The notes: generated by a model from the sequence alone, not told the origin. DNA of 64,000 bases from Mytilisepta virgata (GCA_028015205.1 CM051521.1:92728513-92792512); one strand, 5' to 3'; counted from the first letter of the stretch, positions 34,007 through 45,456 are shown. Numbers and translations: made by a program.

Positions 34007-35749
34007 GTACATGTAGCATGATAATAGTTTAGAAGTCTATGATGAAAATTGCTAGCATTATTTATGCCAAGTATTTATGCCTTTCTTTAAATGTTAAAGT
34101 AACTTCAAGACTCATTGTACATGTTGTATGTGCATTGTGGGCAGAAGATAGATTGCATGAAAAATCTAAAATAAGGAAAATAAAACAACGGATTAACAGT
34201 AACTGTTGTACAAATTTATGTTTGTATATAATATGTTGTTCATATCATCACTTCGAGTATTTTATGGTCGTCATCACGAATTGATTGGTCGATAGGACGT
34301 TTATATAAATGAGACTATATATCTTCAGTTAGATTTCACGTCTTCCTGGAGTTGACACAAATATGGATTACAAATGTAATACTTCACCGACAATATGATC
34401 GGTGTCATCAACTGTGCAGGGCGTGCTTACCCTTCCTGAAAACATTTTTGGTGCTAATGCTTTCGCTTCTGTCTTGTTGTAATTCTGTTTAGTTTGTTAT
34501 TTATATTTATTCATTTAGTTATACATGTATTGCGCTACATGTTGTTGTGTTGCATTCTTACCAGTGTGTCTTGCATTTTGATTTCGGTATAATGAACTTT
34601 GTCCACCGTTCTGTTGCTCCAGTATTCTTTTGTTGGTACTTATTGAAAGGGTAGGAAGGAGGAGGGATACTATAGTATAAAAAAGGCGAAGAAACACGTG
34701 TAGTCAACATCAGTATCCTAATATACATGGTAGGTGTATTGAATAAAATGTTTTATCATATATGCCTAAACTACAAACCTGTTAAAAAAAGAGCTATTTT
34801 CTGTGGTCAGGTGTGTTGCAAGACAATATTAAATTAGGGACAAAAATAATATCTCATATTTATTTTAAAGATTACTCAAAGGTATGTTTTAAACTGTCAA
34901 TTTAAAAAAAATAGTATTTTACAAAATGATTATGAAAACAGTTCATCTAAAGTTTCTACAGCAATGCAATATGCTTGTCATATTTTCAAGAAAAGAGTTT
35001 TAATTCGGTGCATATTTACATGTACATATTTGTAGATGAAACGAATCCTTAGTCTACACCAAACGGATATGATCCATTATTTTGTTTAAGGATGTTTCTA
35101 AAAAGGTACTATCTGTATATTAGAAATAATATCAATGAAACGCATTTGTAATTTTATTTCAAAATAAAATACCAGTATCTGTAGCATACGTGGTTACCTA
35201 CTAATGAAAAGTAATGTCATGTCAATGACTGTTTTCATTTTGCTTTCAGTTTTGAGACACCTTGCCTTGTTTTTTAGGATAAAGGCACAATACACATATT
35301 TGTTATATTCTTCATCTACTAATTACGCAGGTTGGTTTCATTAAAACACATGAAAAGTAAGGAAATGGGATAAGCGTAATTGGGAAAAAATCTCAAAGGA
35401 TTGAAGACAGGGAAAGATGAATTCATGTAAATATATATCAATGTTTCGTCTTGTGGCCTTCAACACAGAGCTTACAAATATCCAATAGCAACAGCAACAT
35501 TAATGTAAACAATATAAGTAAATGTTACCAATAAATACAGTATCCCATAATACATAGCCAAGAAATTAATCAGGATTCCGGTACATGTTGTATATAGTTG
35601 CGTTATTCCGGAATACTAAATCTCTCTCATATTTCCCCAATACATTAAATTTTACATTTATGTTTACTGACTTTACTGACCAGATTCCGAACCCAGAAAG
35701 AAATTACTTGCTTAAGAAGATATAACATAATATAAACGCGAAAATGTAC
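34007..35749. other. Non-coding stretch between opposed lectin-like exons
   Basis: No exon supported. A minus-strand frame at 34515-34697 begins with a hydrophobic run (FLRLFYTIVSLLLPTLS), but its surroundings resemble low-complexity T-rich intergenic DNA and no donor follows the hydrophobic part. Confidence 0.35.
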
Positions 35750-35869
35750 CTTTATATTTCTGGCACAGCGGAATTAGTTTTTCAGAACAGTTCCTTAATG
35801 TAATTCTGTAAACTGTCTCATTCATTTGATCAATGATCGGTTTTACTGCAACACATCTGCTAGTTAAGT
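35750..35869 (-). CDS. Lectin-like C-terminal exon, minus strand
   Basis: This is a minus-strand exon of 120 nt, phase 1 at both ends. The acceptor is TTTTTTTAATTTTCAAG and the donor AAAG/GTACAT. It reads LTSRCVAVKPIIDQMNETVY then NCSEKLIPLCQKYK. Cys spacing and the NCSE...P.C end match the plus-strand exon at 33905-34006, so the two are paralogous modules facing opposite ways. It is phase-compatible with the minus exons at 36794, 38546, 39114, 40913 and 41412. It contains a possible N-glycosylation site (NET). No stop codon is found, so further exons lie to the left or are missing. Confidence 0.6.
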
Positions 35870-36793
35870 CTTGAAAATTAAAAAAAATGTGGTACAATTA
35901 AAATTCTTTGATACCAATTTTGATCCACAAAATGTGCTCATTTCGTCGATTTCCAGCTCATCAGTTGTTCTCAAGGCCTTAAATCTTGAAAACCAAATCA
36001 AACAAAAAACCGAATGGTTGACAAGCAAATTAAAAAATACCAAAATGACCAAATAATGGGTAATCATAGCCATTGCATTATATTTTTACGTTTAAATTTA
36101 ATGTACAAAAATATGTGCAAACTGATATGCAGATGCTTAGGTCTGAAGACTATTCTGACATGAAGGATTACAAGTAGAAGGAATTCAGGTATAAATGATA
36201 GTTTCATGATGAATTTCGTTTGAAAAACCAAATTGTCATTTGATCATAATATTTAAATAGTCATGTCTTGTCACTTCTGTCCATATTAATGTACTAAATA
36301 TTTATCACTCCTTTCGACAACATATTTATTGGCTGGCTTTTGCACAATATTGTTGAAAGATGAATTAAGTTAAGTTAATATATAACATATATTAAGATTT
36401 AAGTATAATTTTACATGCATTGTTACATATGAAACGTTTCTTTAGACGGAGTGCCTGTACAAAACTGGAAATAGTTTCAACTAAAATCTTACGACTACGA
36501 TTGATCGCAGGTGTGACGTACGATAAGTAAAAATTTAAACACTGACATCAAAATATTTCAAAATACAAGGACGTGCTCGAGAAGTATTTCGAAAGTAACC
36601 AGAAGTTGTTCCAGCACTCAATTCCAGAAACTTGTAAATGGGTGATTATTTCATTCATACAAATTACAGTGTTTCTGATTAAGCATTAATTCAGCCATTG
36701 CTGAAAAAGTATAATCTTGGAAAGTCTGAGAAAAAACTAGTTCTAAATAATAACTGTTAAACGAAATTTTCTGTAAAACTACAAAGTGTATAC

Positions 36794-36922
36794 CTTCAAA
36801 AGGAGTCTCATTGTGTAGATAAAATCTAAAATAAGTTCTCAATTGTAAATGTTCTGATTGTCGTCTATTGTCTAAGTTACAATCGTGTATTCTGTAATCT
36901 CTATTATTCTCCAATCCAGGCA
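36794..36922 (-). CDS. Candidate lectin-like exon, minus strand
   Basis: It is 129 nt, phase 1 at both ends. The acceptor is TACAATTTACAG (on the minus strand) and the donor GAAG/GTATAC. The product reads PGLENNRDYRIHDCNLDNRR then SEHLQLRTYFRFYLHNETPFE. It has a single Cys and an N-glycosylation site (NET). The context between two other phase-1 exons and the shared length class support a real exon. Domain identity is uncertain; it could be the first half of a lectin-like module, followed by the exon at 35750. Confidence 0.5.
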
Positions 36923-36971
36923 CTGTAAATTGTATTGAGGGTAGCTAAATTGTTATATATTCACAAAATGT

Positions 36972-37241
36972 TTTATTGTTTGTTTAGTTGGGGTTTTACG
37001 CCGTTTTCAGCACATTTTGCTATTTCGCGGGGGCCAGTTTTTATTGGTGGAGGAAGCCGGAGTACCCGGAGAAAACCACCAACATTCGGTACGAAAATTG
37101 GCAATCCTTGTCAATTTAGATCGGAGTCGAACACACCCCGCCACAGATGCGATTCGAACTCGCAACCTCAGTGTTGACAGGCTAGTGGTCATTAGTAGTC
37201 ATGACGAACTACTTAGACCACTTGGCCACCGAGGCCCCCCA
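36972..37241 (-). repeat. tRNA-derived SINE
   Basis: On the minus strand the head is GGCCTCGGTGGCCAAGTGGT (A-box-like TGGCCAAGTGG). About 50 bases later comes GAGTTCGAATCG (B-box-like GGTTCGAATC). The body contains GTTCGACTCCGATCTAAATT, GGTTTTCTCCGGGTACTCCG and AAAACGGCGTAAAACCCCAA. This is the plan of tRNA-headed SINEs abundant in bivalves and other molluscs. It lies in an intron of the minus-strand exon series. A diverged relative is at 8856-9056. Confidence 0.85.
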
Positions 37242-38545
37242 AAATGTTTTAAAGCAGATAAATGTTTAAGACACAAAAGTAATAATTACACAGTAAGTTC
37301 CATTATTTCTGTTCACCTTCATGTTTCTTATCGTTGTTATTGTTTATAATTCGTAGAGTCCAACACTTTTATTCTCTTGTTACAATTGCCCTGAATAAGT
37401 GATTTTCGAGGATGTCCTTACAATCAACAATATTGCAATATAATGGTTAGTTTCTGTGTTGTCTTGTTCTAGTTTTGTTTATTTTATTATACATGTAGAT
37501 GTACGTTTTTTATACCTTTAGTTACATGTATACATGTATCCTTATGGCTTTTGTTTGTTATGTTCAATTCTCCTGACTTTGTCTTTTCCTTGGACTTCGA
37601 ATTTGTGGACTTTTCCCACTGTTTTTTCGCGTCGTTATTCTTTTGCCGATATTTACATATCAGTATAGGATGTACAACTTCAAAAAGTTAAATTCCTCAT
37701 CTTAGTTTACTTTTAAAAACACAATCTTATTTGTTTTGTCTTATTAAAAAGTATTACCTCTAATACCTTTCATGTCATAAAAACAAATTAATAAAAGAAT
37801 TATATTATTTTGCAATCCGATTTTGGCATTTTTGGTTTCCATTACAACTTTATATTTAGTTCAATTATATATAATTAAAAATTTGGAAAATGTTCAAGTC
37901 CATAATAATGTAAGTGAATGTGAAAAAAAATTACATAATTATATATTACTGAATATTGACCTCGTCTTAGTATGCTTACAGTATCTATCATGTCTATACC
38001 TTTTTCCTTGTCCCGAGTATCGATGCATTGATACTTGAAGGTATCATCACCGCTTCTCACCAAAATTTCTTCAACACTACCTACATGTATATCAAATATC
38101 TATGTTTATCTTAGGAACATGTCATATTCTCTTTGAGGATGCAGTCATTTTTATACATGTGTAATAAGATCACAATAGTGCCATTAACATAGAGGAAAAT
38201 CTCACAACCCTAAGCAAATTAAAGAGAACTCAAGGCACTTTTTTCATTCATTTTGTTTTTTTTAATAAAAATTACTGTTGCAAGTTAGAAATACATGTCA
38301 CCTAAACTTTGGGATCTTATTATCTTTCGTTTTCATCTTTTGCCAACAATTATATTTTACGAAGGTACTGATATAATAATCATATATGATATACATCGTA
38401 TTTAATTTCTGTGTTTCTGAAGATAATTATAACACTATTGATGATTCTATTTTAGATATAGATTACAAGGCAAGGGTTGTTTCCTTTGTATCGTATCTTC
38501 TATTCTCATTCACCAAAATATTAGAATAGGAGCCTCAAAACTCAC
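37242..38545. other. Intronic stretch
   Basis: T-rich, with common intergenic words (TTGTGGACTTTTCCCACTG). On the minus strand YQCIDTRDKEK before a donor-like AAAAG/GTATAG at about 37998-38035 was considered as a tiny exon but has no secure acceptor. Confidence 0.35.
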
Positions 38546-38696
38546 CATTTGACAACTGATATAATCCAGCTACACAGGATTTCCCTGTTGGACACTGATA
38601 ACAGACGGAAGGGAGACTATTCATGTATCTACAGGTTAACGTGATATTCCTTTTAAGGCAGAGACAGTTACCATTATCAGAATCGCATTGTACCTC
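38546..38696 (-). CDS. Cysteine-rich exon, minus strand
   Basis: A 151-nt minus-strand exon enters in phase 0 and leaves in phase 1. The acceptor ends ATAATGCAG and the donor is AATG/GTGAGT, a perfect consensus. It reads EVQCDSDNGNCLCLKRNITL, TCRYMNSLPSV and CYQCPTGKSCVAGLYQLSN. Seven cysteines in 50 residues (C, C.C, C, C..C, C) and one N-glycosylation site (NIT) mark an extracellular disulfide-bonded module. I cannot name the domain. It joins in phase to the exon at 39114-39265 upstream and to any phase-1 exon downstream. Confidence 0.7.
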
Positions 38697-39113
38697 CTGC
38701 ATTATGTAAAAAAATAGTACTGTATTTCACACGAGAGGCTACAAAATATAAAATTAACGTGTCCAATTGCAATACATACATGCATTGCTGATTGATACCA
38801 TCGTAACACTTAATGAACCTTTCAATTAAATACCTTGAAATTTTTTAGGTTGCTGGCATAAGCAAGTAAAATTGTATTCTAACTGTTACTTATGGGCCGC
38901 CTCATTTTATCACTATGTTCACTATATTTCCTTCACGTTTTATCTTATTAGAAATATCAGAAACTTAAAATATCAGCAATATTTTATTGCGTTACAAAAA
39001 ATATGTAATAATTTTCCAGCAAATATTTTAGATAGCTGTGAGGCAGAAATATACGGATACATAATAATATCAACACATCTGCATTGCAACATTATTTTAA
39101 TACATGTACATAC

Positions 39114-39265
39114 CGAAAACATGAAGAAAGGAGTTTTTCCAGTACAAGAGAGCGCGCATTGAAATTTATTCTGACTACAAAATGGTATGCCTGCATCTGG
39201 GAAGAAAATGTTAAGAATTTTGGAAGTATCATTGATCCTGTATCCACTTTCATGACAAATGCAAC
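39114..39265 (-). CDS. Cysteine-containing exon, minus strand
   Basis: A 152-nt exon enters in phase 1 and leaves in phase 0. The acceptor is TCTTTTTTTGCATTTCAG and the donor TTTTCG/GTATGT. It reads CICHESGYRINDTSKI, IPFCSQNKFQCALSCTGKTP and FFMFS. The phase-0 exit fits exactly the phase-0 entry of the next exon at 38696, a pairing unlikely by chance. An internal acceptor (AACATTTTCTTCCCAG before 39196) would give a shorter 83-nt form, so alternative splicing or a mis-set 5' edge is possible. Confidence 0.6.
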
Positions 39266-39317
39266 CTGAAATGCAAAAAAAGAAAGGATATGAGGCATGT
39301 GTCAATCAGATAAAATG

Positions 39318-39865
39318 TACGAACATACACCGTTTAATTCACATTTTGCGACATGCTCTCAAAGAGAATATTAATATATTACACAAGAACCAAAAGTGGT
39401 GGCTAAGCTCAGTTGAGTGTATTTTGGAAAACTGTAAAATAGCTGGTTTAGATTCTAATATATTGTATACACAATTAAGAATTTCCAGTATAAAAAATAT
39501 TTGATGAATGCATTTGTAAATTTCTGAAAAAAGCAACTGAGCAACAGTGACAAATTATGATCCTATAAACTTTTTTTTAAAATTTGACAAATATTTAAGC
39601 TGTGTCGTAATCGATTATGAGAGATTTTCTTTAACTAGATTTAGAACCAGTAGTCATGGGTTACTTATAGAAGCTGGTAGATATACTGTACCAAAAACAT
39701 TCTCTCTGAGAGAGCTGAATTAATTTACAATGATACAATGGCAATATTTGCAAAATAGTGACTATGATTGCAAATTTTTAAGGTTAATGAGTAATGAAGT
39801 TAACTTTGTTTATAGAAATATTTCAAATTTTATTCATAAATGCTTCCAGTTCAGGTCTAAATAGA
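39318..39865 (+). pseudogene. Decayed LINE reverse-transcriptase C-terminus
   Basis: Plus-strand pieces read QKWWLSSVECILENC, then YERFSLTRFRTSSHGLLIEA followed by GRYT, then CKFLRLMSNEVNFVYRNIS and FIHKCFQ. The LTRFR..SH.L.IE.GRY block and the closing helix before a lysine/arginine-rich end are typical of non-LTR retroelement ORF2 C-termini in molluscs and other animals. Several stops and shifts separate the pieces. It lies in an intron of the minus-strand gene, in the opposite orientation. Confidence 0.6.
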
Positions 39866-39869
39866 AATA

Positions 39870-40912
39870 TTGACTTGTATTAATGTTCTGTAGTGTTAAT
39901 TTCACAATATTCGCTTAAAGGGACTGGGGTTGTCTCCCTTAGATTACTATCAGGATAATGTAATTTTTATGTTGGATTTATTTAATTTATAAAGTGTTTA
40001 TGTATGTACTTCTCTCCTACAAATTTATGCCGCTGTCACACTGTATTTTGAATATGTTCATACAATGAGCTTTCTTTAATAAAAAGATTTCGATTTGATT
40101 TGTAATACTGTAAAATGTTAATGTTTGAGCAACAACCGACATCACATGACAGTCATTTGATGACAACGGAAAACGATGATATGAAAAATTATACAGGAGT
40201 CGCACACTTACATTGTACAATGTAGGTACATGTACACGGTATTATACATACAATGTACACTGTAACAAACCTATAAAAAGTGAACACCTATCAAAATATG
40301 CAGTAAACTTAAAGACGAGAAAACACCGAAGTATACATTTACTACAGATTTTGAATGTTTATGATTTTCTTGTAGTATTTAAAGAATTTTATACTGTTAA
40401 GTAATCTTGATAAGTTACCCAAGAAAACATTGCTTTTCCTTATAGACCTTTGTAGATCAGAAGTTACTTTTCTTACCCTAAATGGAAGACTTAGTTCAAT
40501 ACAAAAAAAAAACCATTAAAGATTGAAATGACCAGCTCAAACCAATTTCAACGTTAACATTCGTAAATAAAACTTTTCTTTTTCGATTAAGATTGTTATG
40601 AATTTGCGTATTTTAAACAACCCATCAGTGTCCCTATAATTTTAGAAAATCTAAGGAGGAGAAATGTCTCCCACTTGAGAATGTTTTTATTTCTCGGGGA
40701 AGACATGATTGCACAATGACTTTGCAAGTTCAATTGCTTTAATAAACATGATCTAAATACAATCATGTACGTCTGTATTTAGACAATATCCATTCATTAA
40801 TCTACAATGTACACTTTTAAGTTAAAGAAACTAATGTTTTCAGGCAGTAGGAACAACATATGTTTTATATCACCATAATAAAGATATCAATTATAGCTAA
40901 AGATTTACGCAC
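39870..40912. other. Intronic stretch
   Basis: No exon supported between the LINE relic and the exon at 40913. Short palindromic ACATTGTACAATGTAGGTACATG near 40209-40231 and an A tract at 40503 are the only local features. Confidence 0.35.
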
Positions 40913-41056
40913 CTTTATAAATGGCCCAGTCAGAGACTACTACTTTTGTTGATGTCCAATAGAAAACATCGTCATGTATATCAACGTATGACAAATGCGC
41001 TTTTATATGCTCAACTGGTACAAGGTCACAGTACTTGTTTGAATCGTGCCAGGTGT
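40913..41056 (-). CDS. Lectin-like N-terminal module exon, minus strand
   Basis: A 144-nt exon, phase 1 at both ends. The acceptor is ATTGTGTTTTTCCAG and the donor AAAG/GTGCGT. It reads TWHDSNKYCDLVPVEHIKAH, LSYVDIHDDVFYWTSTKVVV and SDWAIYK. The W..S...C start and the later YWTS ... W pattern resemble the first half of C-type-lectin-like domains in bivalve membrane proteins. It follows the signal-peptide exon at 41412-41484 in matching phase. Calcium-binding triplets such as EPN or QPD are not visible in this exon. Confidence 0.6.
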
Positions 41057-41411
41057 CTGGAAAAACACAATAGCTTCTAATGGTAGATTTGTACATGTAC
41101 GACAGTAAAAAGACTGACTGTAAAGATATTTTCGAAGCGACATACCTTCTCCCTGGTTTCATGAATTTTCCTTATAGTCATCAACTTTGATGCACAGTAA
41201 CGAAACCATAATAAGGGTGTTCATGATAAAAATTCTACAGATATGCTTAGTAACTAAATTATCATATCATTGTTAATCCAAACGGCCCATTTATGCTACA
41301 TTCTAAACGGAATTTTGTATTATTGACGCATACAATATATCTTTTCATTTTTATATTTCCCCATGTCGCATATCAGGTTTTAGATTTTAAATAAGATATT
41401 TAATTACTTAC

Positions 41412-41484
41412 ATTTCTTGGGAATTCCATTCACCAAGTTAAATATTGTCATACATAAGGTTAAAATGTAAATATATGCCATCAT
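41412..41484 (-). CDS. Signal-peptide exon, start of minus-strand gene
   Basis: Two adjacent ATGs (41484 and 41481) open MMAYIYILTLCMTIFNLVNG then IPKK, a clean hydrophobic signal peptide with a small residue near the expected cleavage after VNG. The exon leaves in phase 1 at a strong donor AAAT/GTAAGT. That phase matches the exon at 41056 and completes a codon there. Together with the downstream exons it describes a secreted or type I membrane protein of at least about 250 residues. The first ATG was chosen because nothing distinguishes the two. Confidence 0.65.
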
Positions 41485-41489
41485 TATGA

Positions 41490-42324
41490 ATTGATACAAT
41501 ATCTAGACAAACCCGGAAATTACAACTTATTTGAATCGTTTTTGGAAATTATTCTTTTCGTAAAATCAAGGAAGGAAAGAATAATTCATACATGATATGT
41601 TCTCATCATTTTTACAAACATTTCCGTCTGAATGTCGGAGTGAACATGAGAAAAATTTCCCCTAAAATAATAATTTGAATTTAAATCTGTACAGTATCGA
41701 TGTTGAGAGCAACTAACCCTGTGCCACATATACTCTTGGGGATTTTTTTCCGCCAGCAGAGACATGAATACATGAATAGCAATAACATTGCCACTATTCC
41801 AAAATGACTTGTATACATATTTCGTCCAAATTTGACTTATCAGAGGTGCTCAAGGCCAAAAAAGCTAAGAGATTGATTTCTATAGTCAGTTACACAGGCT
41901 TGGTAAATTGAAGTTTATTTGCTTTATAAATTTGAGATTGTCTAATGGGCATTTCTGTCATCTTAATTCGGACTTTTAAAAATTCATATAAAACATGTAT
42001 AAATTAATATTAACTCGTTTTAACTGTATTCAATATGCACTAAAACTAAAATTTGGAAATTTTGTAATAGAACCATCCATCTTTTTTGCACTTTTGTATG
42101 ATTACTTAATTTCAAATACCATAAGCTTCAGATTTATATACTTTATACTTTCTCTGAAGCATCTGCTATAAAAATATTGTCTTTTTCAAACCATGAGCAT
42201 TCCCAACATCCAGTACCTAAAAGGACTAAACAATAAACTGAATTTCAAACTCTGAAAATTGAAAAATGTAACAGTATTTAATGCAACTATTGTTCAACAT
42301 GCTGTATTGTACTTGTACATGTAC
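41490..42324. other. Upstream flank of the minus-strand gene
   Basis: AT-rich and without a firm promoter. No TATA box at a convincing distance from 41484 could be chosen over the AT-rich background. Confidence 0.3.
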
Positions 42325-42560
42325 AGTTGGGTTCAGTTCTAACCTCTCTTTAGAACTTTCCTAAACTGTCAGCAGAGTGGTTCTAGAACGGTTCTAGAAC
42401 TGTCATCCTGACACTTTTAGAACCATTTGTGACAGGGTGTGTCCTGACCTTGAACCATTGATGACAGTTCTACTTTAGAACCAGTTATGACCGATCTACC
42501 GTAGAACCATTATTTATGACAATTCTACTCCAGAACTTTTATGACAGTCACGGTAGTTTA
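42325..42560 (-). repeat. GTTCTA-type minisatellite, inverted copy
   Basis: In reverse complement it follows the order of 24318-24545, including the tail words ACTGTCATCCTGACAC and CTGACCTTGAACCA-type, GGTTCTAGAACGGTTCTAGA (42386 area) and ACAGTTGGGTTCAGTTCTAA. It is 18 kb from the forward copy, so the pair could support inversion of the 24.5-42.3 kb genic block. Confidence 0.8.
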
Positions 42561-42901
42561 TTTACAGTATTTCATATATTATTATCAAGAATTTTATGAC
42601 TTCATTTATCGCAGAATCTTTAAAAAAAACAATCATCTTTTCGGCACACGGGAACAGCTTATTGAGCAAAACAAGATATTGCAGATGTTCAGAAAAGAAA
42701 TTTTGATAGTTTATGAATAGTGAACATCACAATTGTGAGAAATATAATAATCTAATTGTTGCGATACCTACAAAATCAACTTTTAACATACGGTAACAGA
42801 TTATGGAGGATAAAAAATGAAAATTCCACTCATATTGAAGAAAAGTTAGTTTTAAATATCAAAATCTGAAGAATTTAGATATCTAATTTGTTACAATATA
42901 T

Positions 42902-43162
42902 TAAAGAGGACAAATATACCTAAGGAGCAAATAAAAAAACGCTATCCGTTAGACAGACAAACCCGGGAATACAAACGAACAAGCACAAAAATAAACACTG
43001 AAATCTAAAAAACAGTGAACAACACAAACTCCTATAAAAACCAGGAGTGAACCCAGTTGCTCCTGAAGGGTAAGCAGTTCCTGCTCCGTATACGACACCC
43101 GTCGTGAAATTCAACAAAGTCAATCCGGTGTTAGTCAGAAATCATTGGAGGTACATGAAATG
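42902..43162 (-). mobile_element. 3' UTR of the RT element
   Basis: It directly follows the RT stop codon (TAA, 43165-43163) on the minus strand and ends at the shared terminus CTCCTTAGGTATATTTGTCC. It contains the words GACGGGTGTCGTATACGGAG, GGAGCAACTGGGTTCACTCC and CCCGGGTTTGTCTGTC, which I recognise as very frequent in Mytilus genomic sequence. The 67-residue frame over it is not a gene; it is this UTR read through. It identifies the dispersed fragments elsewhere as 5'-truncated copies of the same element. Confidence 0.85.
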
Positions 43163-43505
43163 TTACGACATTTGGAACAGGTCCAACATCATCATCGATA
43201 TTGGAACACCGTAACGGTAAATCAATTCCTGATGACGACCGTAAAATTTCCAAAGTGATGACATCAACTTATCCTTGATAAAACTCTGGTTAAGAAGCTT
43301 CTGTGGCAGCAGTAATCCTCTTTTCCAAAGTCAGGGTAAATCACTCATGCCCTTGAATATCGGATAAGTTGAGAAATGTATAGACGCCATATGCAGGCGA
43401 TGCTGGTACATTGCTACTCAAGAAGGGAATGTTAACAATAGGAAAATTCAGGTCATCGCGTTTGTCATAAAGTTTTGTCTTCAAAAGTCCCTCGTTGTCT
43501 GTAAA
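43163..43505 (-). pseudogene. Reverse-transcriptase C-terminus (copy B)
   Basis: The minus strand reads KTKLYDKRDDLNFPIVNIPF, SSNVPASPAYGVY, then after a frame disruption KLLNQSFIKDKLMSSLWKFY, GRHQELIYRYGVPISMMMLD and LFQMS before a TAA. The order matches the C-terminal half of the animal RT family whose core lies at 45036-45456. The stretch runs through 43227, the base equivalent to window position 1, without a break. Hence 43227 is not a duplication edge. Confidence 0.85.
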
Positions 43506-45035
43506 AAAAAAAAACAAATTCAAATATGAAGCGGACCTTAATTGTTGTGCCGACCCAACTTGATCGATGAATATTTTAGAGCTGTCTCAAATATGCGACC
43601 GGAAATTGATTTATGCAGATTTATTTACTTATTGACTGTGACTCCGAAATCAGTAGTTTACGATTGTGCTTAATAACGATGACTTTATGTTGTAGAAATA
43701 GAAAATTGTGTCATGGTATTTTGTTCCCGAACTTATTAATATAGATATTCTGAGTTCTTATATTGTAGTTTCAGTCTACTTTCATTTTCACTTTTAGTTT
43801 CAGAACGTACATGTTTTAGGTCATGAACCCACTTCAAATGGAGATTTTACTTACATTACATTCGGTCAGTAGCTATATCCTGCATTCCTAGTTTAATCAT
43901 ATATTTAATTGTCCAACTGGACAGGTGTGGATCACTTCTGAACGGTGAATTATTTGTTATATTGTATATAAGTCCCGGGCAGATACACAGAACGACCATC
44001 TTCGCGCAAACTTGAACGTTACCCGGAGATCGCAAATCGAATTATTTGATTGGTTAAAATTATTCTGTATAAAAAGCGACGTCAGCGTCGATATGACATC
44101 ATTCTTCTTCTTTGTTTTGAATGTTCAGCCGTTGGTTATTTTATTATCCTTAGAATATGTCTCAACAATTTATACGGTCCGACATTGCAATGGTACGTGG
44201 CCGAGTTAGTTTTAATTAGTTATGTTATTTAAATTTAAATTTTGATGCATATTAATGTGTGTTTCCGTGTGGAAACCATTCTTGAACCTAATTTGCACCG
44301 TGAGTGAAATGTTGCACCGAGTGCATCACTATTAAGTTTCTCCAATTTCAGCGTACTATACCGACGGCATTTAATAGCCAACAAATCCAATTTTAAGTTA
44401 CGGTTTACAGATGATTTAACCAATCAACTGATTCACTATCTCTGTTTTTACGTTTCTAACGGCATCATAATTTTTAGTGGTGCACCCAAGTTTGGATTCG
44501 GTGCACCACACACGTAACTGCACCGTAGGATGTGAAATATATAATTATTGTTCTTGTGAAATGCACGTCTAGATAGCGGAAATATTATTTATTATCACAT
44601 TTGAGACCTTGATGCCACTATCACCTCATTTAAATTAAAGTTGCATGGACCTTCTGGTGCAACTGCACCTCACCTGAATTCTTTTGGTGCAAGCACCTCA
44701 AATTAATTATAGCAAATAAACCATGATTTATTAGATTTTCGGCCATTATTATTATTTTAGTACTACAGTCTGTATCTCCATGGGGCTCCCTTTGTATATT
44801 TGTACACTTCAAAATTAGATTGTATTGAGAAAGACATTTGTACTTCGAAATTGCCTAATTTCATGTTGTGACTTAATACCTCAATAAACAGGGTGTGAAC
44901 ATTACCGGTTTTATATCTCTGTGAAGCCCAGCATCAAGTAACAAGTCGGACATTACTTAAGTTATATGTATGACAAATATATACATTGATATGTCGTCGT
45001 CTCATATGTGGTCATTGCGCTGACCGGGAGATACA

Positions 45036-45456
45036 CACTGTGGTGGCGACGTAACACAATATATCTTTAGTATCCTTAATTTCAAGTTCACTGGGGTAGA
45101 TGAGATGCAGAAAGACTTGGAATTAGTCGTTATGTATCTGTATAACGAAAAGTGAAATTACAGGATTGGGCTAGTTTATTTTTGTTTTCACATAGTAGCC
45201 CTTGAATGAAGCCCGATTCATATGAGTACAAGAACAGATCGGCGAGTAGAAGAGCACAGTTGGTTCCCATTGGAATGTAGATTGTTTGTTGCAAAATTCG
45301 ACCAAGAAATTCAACAAATATGTTATCTATGAGCAAATCTAACATTTTTGCAATTTAATCTTCAAATTCATTTTGTCAGAATCAGAGTGGTTCTTCACGA
45401 AATAAGCATTTTCTCTACCTAAAACTAGAAGTTTATACCAGTGTGGGCCATTTTTC
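45036..45456 (-). pseudogene. Reverse-transcriptase core relic (copy B)
   Basis: Same relic as 1800-2220, with the same YTDT in place of YxDD and the same frameshifts. Gly to Glu in the LFLYSYE position makes this copy slightly closer to the family consensus. The shared lesions show that inactivation predates the duplication or haplotype split. Confidence 0.85.

Noticed and set aside
34515..34697. Minus-strand frame with a hydrophobic start (signal-peptide-like)
   Set aside because: T-rich low-complexity surroundings, no splice donor, and no recognisable mature domain.
37130..37241. tRNA gene on the minus strand
   Set aside because: A-box and B-box-like words are present but the spacing, missing acceptor stem and attached body identify a SINE head, not a tRNA gene.
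37998..38050. Tiny minus-strand exon YQCIDTRDKEK with donor-like AAAAG/GTATAG
   Set aside because: No secure acceptor and too short to judge.
42920..43123. Cys/Phe-rich 67-residue frame resembling many predicted mussel proteins
   Set aside because: It is the 3' UTR of a retroelement read on the element strand; similar predictions elsewhere probably share this origin.
43227..43227. Duplication breakpoint at 43227
   Set aside because: The RT frame continues unbroken through this base; it only marks the equivalent of window position 1.
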